A DNA stretch of 47,430 nucleotides from a bacterium c-19 (lineage in GTDB: Bacteria; Bacillota_I; Bacilli_A; Erysipelotrichales; Erysipelotrichaceae): positions 1 through 47,430 of the forward strand of contig QZED01000013.1 in the NCBI GenBank assembly GCA_009917405.1, read 5' to 3'. The notes beneath the pieces are model-generated. The model was given only the letters and a program-made list of their open reading frames with translations, was not told the DNA's origin and made no database searches. Position 1 is the stretch's first letter. Each line of letters begins with the position of its first letter. Made by a program: the position numbers and the translations under genes. This document shows positions 42,391 through 47,430 of the stretch, in pieces.

Positions 42391-42775
42391 GGGGGTGTCC
42401 TTGGTTTCGACAAGGGTATGCTTGATAGGGATTGCAGCCGAGTGGCTCACGTAACAGCCAATTAATTTAAACGCAAAAACTAAATTAGCAAACGTGTTCG
42501 GTGGTAACCGTGCCGTTGCTTTCGCTGCCTAATTAACCAATAGCGGTTTGCAGCCTCCTTCTTGTACTCTCATTCTGCGGTACTTGAAGCGAGTCTAACC
42601 TTAGTAGAATGTATGGGAAATGATAGTCTGGATCATTTTCAAGAATCCTAACAGACAGCCTCAATAGGTGTTTGTCCGTTCACTACCTATTGAGTTATCA
42701 GTAACGGACTAAGCTGTAGACGTTCCTATGGGGAGCTGCTTTTGGACAGGAGTTCGACTCTCCTCACCTCCACCA
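42391..42775 (+). ncRNA. ssrA: Transfer-messenger RNA (tmRNA)
   Basis: The 5' GGGGGTG (42391-42397) pairs with CACCTCC (42765-42771), followed by discriminator A and an encoded CCA (42773-42775). The T-arm GGACAGGAGTTCGACTCTCC is clear. The tag frame most likely begins at GCA 42473 (after TTAATTTAAAC) and ends at TAA 42530-42532, giving AKTKLANVFGGNRAVAFAA; a start at the later in-frame GCA 42488 would give a 14-residue tag. The C-terminal AFAA fits the degradation signal. With SmpB it frees stalled ribosomes and marks the broken protein. Length is 385 bases, one piece, normal for Bacillota. Confidence 0.97.
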
Positions 42776-42786
42776 TATAGTCGATT

Positions 42787-42809
42787 AAGCCTTTGAAATA
42801 AGGCTTTTC
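42787..42809 (+). terminator. ssrA terminator
   Basis: AAGCCTT-TGAAAT-AAGGCTT is followed by TTCTTTT, 11 bases past the CCA end. Confidence 0.83.
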
Positions 42810-42897
42810 TTTTGTTTAAACATTGATATTCCACCTGTTGTACCACTTTTTTATTTATACTTTAAATATGATAATATTAAAGAAAAGGAGTGGTAAA

Positions 42898-43023
42898 ATG
42901 GCGATAACAAAGTGAAATGGAAAATGGTATATGAAAGGAAAAATCAAAAAGGAATTTATATTTTCACAGATTATAAAATTTCGGTATAAAAAGAACCAAG
43001 TCACTAACTCATTTCTCCTTTGA
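42898..43023 (+). pseudogene. Relic of a tyrosine-recombinase N-terminus next to ssrA
   Basis: An AAAGGAG site precedes ATG 42898, which reads MAITK, then TGA, then NGKWYMKGKIKKE. This strongly resembles the MAI-x-K-R-x-NGKWY-x-KGKI start of phage/ICE-type integrases (Arm DNA-binding domain), with the stop in place of an Arg codon. Further on, another frame gives YFHRL and FGIKRTK, again like integrase N-domains, so a frameshift is also likely. No catalytic domain remains. Integration beside ssrA is common for such elements. The identification rests on a short match. Confidence 0.5.
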
Positions 43024-43241
43024 CCTTGATAGGCTATTGTTATTTAGTACAGAATAAAATGTGGCATCAAATCTGATTTTAAGCAAGTGTAAAAAAACAG
43101 CCTACCTCTGCATAAAAGTGATTATAAGTATTAGTGCATTCTAGAATTTTTATTCTAAACCTCTGCCGCAGTCTTGATATTTATTTTATGATAGCATATA
43201 ATATAGACAGGCAAAAAGGTTGTAAGTGCCACTACAGAGCA
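43024..43241. other. Non-coding remnant DNA downstream of ssrA
   Basis: I see no supported gene, RNA or terminator here. The sequence is AT-rich with stops in all frames and is likely part of the decayed element behind ssrA. Confidence 0.4.
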
Positions 43242-43308
43242 AAAAAGCAATCATGGCAGTGGTTGCTTTTTATTTACAAATAAGCCGACGCTGGCAGGCA
43301 TCGGCTTA
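43242..43308. repeat. Tandem strong hairpins facing the small membrane peptide relic
   Basis: Hairpin 1 is AAAAAGCAA (43242-43250) with TTGCTTTTT (43263-43271), terminator-like with U-runs both ways. Hairpin 2 is TAAGCCGA (43281-43288) with TCGGCTTA (43301-43308), with further pairing inside. The pair lies immediately 3' of the relic peptide gene at 43321-43404. The arrangement recalls convergent antisense RNA genes of type I toxin loci. Confidence 0.6.
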
Positions 43309-43320
43309 AGGCTGATCATA

Positions 43321-43404
43321 CTATTCGTTTCCATCCAGTCATTTGCAAATGAGATGGCAAATCACACCTGCTATGATGGAAATAAAAATAGGAGAGTGTT
43401 TCAT
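43321..43404 (-). pseudogene. Relic of a small single-TM peptide gene (possible type I toxin-like)
   Basis: On the minus strand ATG 43404 reads MKHSPIFISIIAGVICHLICK, then TGA (43339-43341), then LDGNE and TAG. Small Bacillota membrane peptides end in ICKWLDG-x-E, so the TGA stands where TGG (Trp) is expected, a single-base change. The ribosome site is weak. The peptide is 27 codons plus the final stop. Function of the family is not established; association with hairpin RNAs suggests a toxin or small regulatory membrane peptide. Confidence 0.45.
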
Positions 43405-43599
43405 TTTTTGTGTAAATCGTAGATATCGGGAAAAAGCGAAAGCAATGCCCCCTTTTTCTTATACTCAAAGCGATTAGCTCATATTGACAATCTTATACAA
43501 AAATATGAAACGAAGCTTTGAGATGATAAATAAGGCGAGAATTTTTATTTGTCGCGGTGTATATATGATATAATTATAAAAAATGACGAGGTGCTTCAA

Positions 43600-44229
43600 A
43601 TGAAAAATATACTGATCCATGGATTGGGACAGAATGCCCAAAGCTGGAATCAAATATCTGAATATCTGAACAAAAACGCAATAACTCCCCTATGTCCTGA
43701 TTTACTTTCGCTCCTGCAAAATAACGAGAAGGATTTTACTGCTCTTTATCATTCTTTTTGTACCTATTGTTTAAACCAAAACGAAAAGCTGAATCTTTGC
43801 GGTTTATCATTAGGCGGTGTTTTATCATTAGAATTTGTAAAGCAGTATCCCGAAAAAGTAAACTCATTGATTTTAATCGGTACACCGTATAAGATACCAA
43901 AAGCATTATTCAAACTACAGGGAATCATCTTTCATCTGATGCCGAAATCCGTATTTTACGAAATGGGCTGTGACAAGAAATCATTTATCAGCTTGGTTAA
44001 TTCAATGGGTGCGCTTAAAATTCATGAAGAATTGGATAAAATCACTTGTGATACCTTAGTTTTATGCGGAATTAAAGATAAAGGAAACAAAAAGGGAGCC
44101 ATTGCCCTAAATGAGCATATAAAGAGCAGTCAACTTGAATTCATCGAGAAAGCTTCACACGAGGTCAATATTGAGAATCCGGATAAACTCGCCGAGATCA
44201 TTTTAGCTTTTTGGAAAACCAAGCAATAA
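43600..44229 (+). CDS. Alpha/beta hydrolase
   Basis: ATG 43600 is chosen since GAGGTG lies six bases upstream; the opening from 43549 lacks a ribosome site. The 209-residue protein has the oxyanion motif IHGLGQN (6-12), the nucleophile elbow GLSLGG with Ser70, and the late His in KASHEVNIE, so the Ser-Asp-His machinery seems complete. It is shorter than most members and lacks a large lid. Esterase-like activity is likely; the substrate is unknown. It lies at the edge of the ssrA-adjacent relic region. Confidence 0.88.
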   Translation: MKNILIHGLGQNAQSWNQISEYLNKNAITPLCPDLLSLLQNNEKDFTALYHSFCTYCLNQNEKLNLCGLSLGGVLSLEFVKQYPEKVNSLILIGTPYKIPKALFKLQGIIFHLMPKSVFYEMGCDKKSFISLVNSMGALKIHEELDKITCDTLVLCGIKDKGNKKGAIALNEHIKSSQLEFIEKASHEVNIENPDKLAEIILAFWKTKQ

Positions 44230-44497
44230 AATACAGTCTCCTATTTCTTATAACAGCCAATACTCTCATTGTGTAAAAATAATGAGTATGATAAAAAAGC
44301 TTGTAAACAGTGAGGAAAATAGTGGAATTCCTATCACTTAATCGCAGAGGGAATCAAGTAACAGGCAGAAACATATGTTAAATAATTGCGTTATAAATAA
44401 GATCGAAATAAGTATAAATAGTGAATATTATTTTGCCTCATGACGACTCTGATAAATCATGCTATAATAAAAGCACTCATATTCAACAGGTGAACAC

Positions 44498-45403
44498 ATG
44501 AAAAATAATCGATTATTCGCAATTATCTATCTACTTTTAACAAACGAAACGATGACTGCCGCAGAACTTGCAGCTTACTTTGAAGTATCTACACGCACCA
44601 TATACCGAGATATCGATGCATTGAGCGAATGCCATATCCCGGTTTATATGAGCAAGGGTAAAAACGGTGGTATTCGTCTGTTAGACAATTATAAATTGGA
44701 TAAGGCACTGTTGAGTGATGAAGAACAAAAACAAATATTGTTTTCGCTCCAAAGCATAAACAAGCTGGAAATCGATAACACTTCTATCTATGAAAAGCTA
44801 AAGCAAGTCTTTTCCAAACAAGACATTGATTGGTTTGAAGTTGATTTTTCTGTGTGGAGTAAGTCTGAACGACATAAAAAAAACTTTGAGTTGTTAAAAA
44901 AAGTCGTTATCGCACAACAGCGCATTACCTTTAACTATCACAGCACTTATGGCGAATATACAAAACGATATGTGAATCCTTATAAGCTTTGCTTCAAGCA
45001 TAACGCATGGTATTTATACGCCTATGATAACGATAAGCAGGCAGAGCGTTTCTTTAAAATACTGCGTATGAAGGATATTGAAATCAGTGATGAAGTATTT
45101 GAGCGAAAAGCGGCAGTTATGACATTTCATCAAAGCGATCTGCCGAAATATGCCCCCAATCTTGTTCATTTACAGTTGTTAATTAATAAGCAACAGGCAT
45201 ATCGTATCTATGATGAATTTGATGAAGCTTTCGTCAAAATAAATGAACACGGTGATTTTATAATCGATGTTGAATTTCCCGAAAGTGAATGGATTTACGG
45301 CTTTATTCTTTCTTTCGGAAATGATGTAACCGTATTATCCCCCGAATATGTCAAAGCGGAAGTCATCGCAAGGCTGAAAAAAAGTCTAAATAATTATTTA
45401 TAA
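44498..45403 (+). CDS. WYL-domain transcriptional regulator (DeoR-like HTH)
   Basis: The 301-residue protein has an N-terminal helix-turn-helix (about 15-55; MTAAELAAYFEVSTRTIYRDI), then a WYL ligand domain (about 130-220; RITFNYHSTYGEYTKRYVNPY and HNAWYLYAYD) and a C-terminal extension domain. Such regulators sense small molecules or nucleic acids. A TATAAT (44463-44468) with a weak -35 (ATGACG, 17 bases upstream) precedes it. It is followed within 60 bases by the GyrI-like gene, whose promoter carries a 13-bp-arm palindrome that this regulator could bind (inference). Confidence 0.9.
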   Translation: MKNNRLFAIIYLLLTNETMTAAELAAYFEVSTRTIYRDIDALSECHIPVYMSKGKNGGIRLLDNYKLDKALLSDEEQKQILFSLQSINKLEIDNTSIYEKLKQVFSKQDIDWFEVDFSVWSKSERHKKNFELLKKVVIAQQRITFNYHSTYGEYTKRYVNPYKLCFKHNAWYLYAYDNDKQAERFFKILRMKDIEISDEVFERKAAVMTFHQSDLPKYAPNLVHLQLLINKQQAYRIYDEFDEAFVKINEHGDFIIDVEFPESEWIYGFILSFGNDVTVLSPEYVKAEVIARLKKSLNNYL

Positions 45404-45439
45404 TATGACAATACGTTGTCATATTATATTTGTTATAAT
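45399..45439 (+). promoter_or_regulatory. Perfect palindromic operator and extended -10 promoter of the GyrI/radical SAM operon
   Basis: TATAATATGACAA-TACG-TTGTCATATTATA (arms 45399-45411 and 45416-45428) is a perfect inverted repeat overlapping the stop of the WYL gene. Five bases later comes TGTTATAAT (-10 at 45434-45439 with the extended TG). The operator occupies the -35 position, which suits repression or activation by a dimeric regulator. Confidence 0.7.
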
Positions 45440-45463
45440 AAAATCATCGAGAGGAGTGGAAAT

Positions 45464-46102
45464 ATGAGCTTTGATTTTAAAAAAGAGTATAAAGAATTCT
45501 ATCTGCCGAAACAACAACCGCAGACAGTATGTATTCCGAAGATGAATTTTATCGCTGTGAAAGGAAAAGGTGATCCGAACCAAGAAAACGGAGAATACAA
45601 GCAAGCACTGGAAGCCTTGTATACGATTGCTTATACAATCAAGATGAGCTATAAGGGAGAACATAAAATCGATGGTTTTTATCAGTATGTGGTACCGCCG
45701 CTTGAAGGATTGTGGTGGCAGGAAGGTATTTGCGGAATGGATTATTCACGAAAAGATAAATTGTGCTTTATTTCAATGATCCGACTTCCTGATTTTGTCA
45801 CAGAGAATGATGTCACATGGGCAAAGAAAACTGCTGAAAAAAAGAAACAAAAGGATTTTTCAAAGGTAGCGTTTTTCACTTACGAGGAAGGGGAATGTGT
45901 GCAATGCATGCATATCGGCAGCTATGATGATGAACCTGCCACACTCGCATTAATGGAAAATTTCATGGAAGCAAACGGTTATGAATGCGCCATTAGTGAT
46001 ACGCTGTTTCATCATGAAATTTATTTGAGCGACCCGCGCAAATGTAACAGTGCAAATCTGAAAACAGTAATTCGTCATCCGATCAGGAAAAAGACTGCCT
46101 GA
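45464..46102 (+). CDS. GyrI-like small-molecule-binding domain protein
   Basis: ATG 45464 follows GAGGAG by seven bases and is preferred over 45416, which lies inside the operator. The 212-residue protein has a stand-alone GyrI/AraC-effector-binding fold: PKMNFIAVKGKGDPNQENGEY, then ALYTIAYTIKM, and PPLEGLWWQEG. Stand-alone relatives sequester or bind small amphipathic compounds, and some hydrolyse epoxides. Its stop TGA overlaps the ATG of the radical SAM gene (TGATG), so the two are translationally coupled. Confidence 0.85.
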   Translation: MSFDFKKEYKEFYLPKQQPQTVCIPKMNFIAVKGKGDPNQENGEYKQALEALYTIAYTIKMSYKGEHKIDGFYQYVVPPLEGLWWQEGICGMDYSRKDKLCFISMIRLPDFVTENDVTWAKKTAEKKKQKDFSKVAFFTYEEGECVQCMHIGSYDDEPATLALMENFMEANGYECAISDTLFHHEIYLSDPRKCNSANLKTVIRHPIRKKTA

Positions 46103-46983
46103 TGGAAACAATACAAGCAAAATCGCTTCTTCATAAGATTGCGCACGGCGAGATGTGGTTTGGCTCTGACTACAATATGAATTTATATCGAGGCTGTTGT
46201 CATCGATGTATCTATTGTGACTCCCGAAGCAGTTGTTATAAGATCACAGATTTTGATCGCGTAAAAGTGAAAAAGGATGCGCTTTTAATTCTCCGAAAAG
46301 AGCTGAAATCAAAACGGCATAAAGGAGTCATTCAACTCGGAGCGATGTCTGATTCCTATAATCCTTTTGAGCAAGAATACGAAATCACCCGAAACGCACT
46401 GGCTTTAATTGCTCATTACGGCTTCGGCTTATCACTGGAAACGAAAAGCAATCTGATTGTCAGAGACATTGATTACTTACAGAGAATTCATCAAAATGCC
46501 GATATGATCCTAAAGCTGACGATTACTGCATACGATGATGCACTGTCACAAAAAATCGAACCGGGTGTTTGTGTATCATCAGAGCGCTTTAAGGCATTAA
46601 AAGCACTTTCTGCACAAGGGTTCTTTACCGGTGTTGTACTCTCACCCATCTTGCCCTTTCTCACCGATACCGACGAAAATATCAAAGCGATTATTCATGC
46701 TGCATATGAAAACGGCGCAAGCTTTGTTTATACAATCGGCGGTGTTACACTAAGAGAAAATCAGCGTGATTATTACTATGAACAACTTGACCGATTGTTT
46801 CCCGGCTTAAGGAATAAGTATCAAAACAGCTACGGAAATCGCTATTTATGCATGTCAAAAAATCGTGAGCTGATTAAAGTGTTTCAGGCAGAGTGTGAGA
46901 AATACGGTTTGTTATACCGTATGAGGGATATTATTCGTGCCTATAAAAAAGAACAGCCGCAACAATTAACCTTAAATCTATAG
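46102..46983 (+). CDS. Radical SAM protein of the SplB-related family
   Basis: The 293-residue protein carries an early C-x3-C-x2-C cluster (Cys32, Cys36, Cys39 in RGCCHRCIYCDS) for a 4Fe-4S centre that cleaves S-adenosylmethionine. The context YNMNLYRGC and later GAMSDSYNPFE and SLETKSNLIVRD match the COG1533 (spore photoproduct lyase-related) group. True spore photoproduct lyase has extra C-terminal features not seen here, so DNA repair is only one option. Its start overlaps the GyrI-like gene by one base. Confidence 0.88.
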   Translation: METIQAKSLLHKIAHGEMWFGSDYNMNLYRGCCHRCIYCDSRSSCYKITDFDRVKVKKDALLILRKELKSKRHKGVIQLGAMSDSYNPFEQEYEITRNALALIAHYGFGLSLETKSNLIVRDIDYLQRIHQNADMILKLTITAYDDALSQKIEPGVCVSSERFKALKALSAQGFFTGVVLSPILPFLTDTDENIKAIIHAAYENGASFVYTIGGVTLRENQRDYYYEQLDRLFPGLRNKYQNSYGNRYLCMSKNRELIKVFQAECEKYGLLYRMRDIIRAYKKEQPQQLTLNL

Positions 46984-47032
46984 GTATCACCATGTACTTC
47001 CATATAGGCAAATAGATAGGAGCGTAATCTTT

Positions 47033-47299
47033 ATGTCAACAGAAAATATATTGAAAGCAGAGTTTTTAGCCAATATTCATAGGCTGCACACAACACCTAT
47101 GGGGATTTCAAGAATCAAACGCAATCTTGACTTAGAATGTGATGATGTTGTTGCCTATTGCCAAAGTACCATAGCGGATCCGCATTGTTTTATTTATCGC
47201 TGCGGTAAAAATTGGTATTGTGATTTAAACGGTGTTGAAATCACGGTAAATGCACATAGCTACACAATCATCACCGCTCATAAGAAAAGCATAAAATAA
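47033..47299 (+). CDS. DUF3781 domain protein
   Basis: The 88-residue protein matches the DUF3781 pattern: IHRLHTTPMGISRIKRNL, DDVVAYCQ and the C-terminal ITVNAHSYTIITAHK. Function is unknown. A GATAGGAG ribosome site precedes it. It is found near small regulatory genes in several Bacillota. Here it follows the radical SAM gene by 49 bases and could belong to that operon. Confidence 0.85.
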   Translation: MSTENILKAEFLANIHRLHTTPMGISRIKRNLDLECDDVVAYCQSTIADPHCFIYRCGKNWYCDLNGVEITVNAHSYTIITAHKKSIK

Positions 47300-47322
47300 A
47301 CAGGCATGTGCCTGTTTATTTT
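47294..47322 (+). terminator. Bidirectional terminator
   Basis: AAATAAACAGGC-ATGT-GCCTGTTTATTTT forms a long stem overlapping the end of the DUF3781 gene. It is also placed just past the stop of the minus-strand gene at the right edge. Confidence 0.82.
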
Positions 47323-47326
47323 CATA

Positions 47327-47430
47327 TTATACATTATATTGAAACTTCAAAGTATCCATCAACTTCTGTGTTTGTGGATACGCTACTTCAAATAGTGTGG
47401 AGTAAAAAGTCCACACCAGTTGATGGAATC
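47327..47430 (-). CDS. C-terminal end of an unidentified gene entering from the right edge
   Basis: The minus-strand frame from the edge is open for 34 codons and ends at TAA 47327-47329, reading FHQLVWTFYSTLFEVAYPQ and then TQKLMDTLKFQYNV. It is followed directly by a good terminator, which supports a real gene end. The fragment is too short to identify. Confidence 0.5.
   Translation of the reverse strand, partial: FHQLVWTFYSTLFEVAYPQTQKLMDTLKFQYNV

Noticed and set aside
42898-43404. Recoding of TGA as tryptophan, since two short frames look better with it
   Set aside because: Several intact genes in the window (for example DUF1287 and GyrI-like) end at TGA. The two cases are better explained as decayed genes, and one needs Arg rather than Trp.
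43441-43530. Separate gene with KRLAHIDNLIQKYETKL
   Set aside because: The frame is under 25 codons, has no start or ribosome site and ends at a stop; noted only as possible relic.
47340-47430. Nested inverted repeats (GTATCCA/TGGATAC, GTGTGGA/TCCACAC, CATCAACT/AGTTGATG) as a structured RNA or recombination site
   Set aside because: They lie inside an open minus-strand frame ending at a terminator, and the window stops too soon to judge; coding sequence is the simpler reading.

Overview
This AT-rich window comes from a low-GC Gram-positive bacterium. The gene set fits the Bacillota and, as inference only, a member of the Erysipelotrichia. Supporting signs are strong AGGAGG-type ribosome binding sites, short intrinsic terminators after most operons, LxGC-type lipoproteins, a family II (Mn-dependent) pyrophosphatase with CBS/DRTGG domains, fermentative L-lactate dehydrogenase, an ECF riboflavin transporter behind an FMN riboswitch, MgtE, and the secG-rnr-smpB-ssrA cluster. 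No rRNA, tRNA or CRISPR array was seen.

Layout. 1-3.6 kb: the N-terminal 701 residues of a secreted Ig-like repeat protein (its end lies beyond the left edge), then a sigma factor with a C-terminal membrane anchor. 3.8-10.8 kb: pyrophosphatase, membrane HtrA protease, L-LDH, a DUF368 undecaprenyl-phosphate translocase and amylomaltase. 10.9-16 kb: a large beta-helix/Ig-like surface protein with a sortase-type tail, a two-TM protein with a degenerate GGDEF domain, and a ketopantoate reductase family protein. 16-17.3 kb: a small membrane protein and a cysteine-less BCP-type peroxiredoxin. 17.3-22 kb: a tightly packed minus-strand operon mgtE - DUF1287 - SDR - deoD - transglutaminase-like lipoprotein, with a structured leader in front of mgtE.

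22-35.5 kb: a minus-strand train reading PHP phosphatase - M28-like membrane protein - cardiolipin synthase - divergent GroEL - patatin phospholipase - Clp-like ATPase with a decayed second ATPase domain. It is interrupted between groEL and patatin by a 5.0-kb insert. The insert carries a TetR regulator, an MMPL exporter, its secreted coiled partner and an IS3 orfA relic, and it is flanked by 287-bp direct repeats that duplicate the groEL 3' end through patatin codon 2. The divergent tetR/mmpL region has three 13-bp TGAC-N5-GTCA palindromes plus a half-matching site placed over both promoters.

35.8-38 kb: a small lipoprotein, and a ribU + FMN-binding-protein operon under an FMN riboswitch with a terminator switch. 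38-42.8 kb: secG - rnase R - CapA-like lipoprotein - smpB - tmRNA, i.e. translation quality control with ribosome rescue. Just behind ssrA lies about 0.8 kb of relic DNA: a broken integrase start and a broken small membrane peptide facing tandem hairpins. 43.6-47.4 kb: an alpha/beta hydrolase, a WYL regulator - GyrI-like - radical SAM cassette with a perfect 13-bp-arm palindrome in its promoter, a DUF3781 protein, and the tail of a minus-strand gene running off the right edge.

All functional calls rest on motifs read by eye. No database search or folding program was run.
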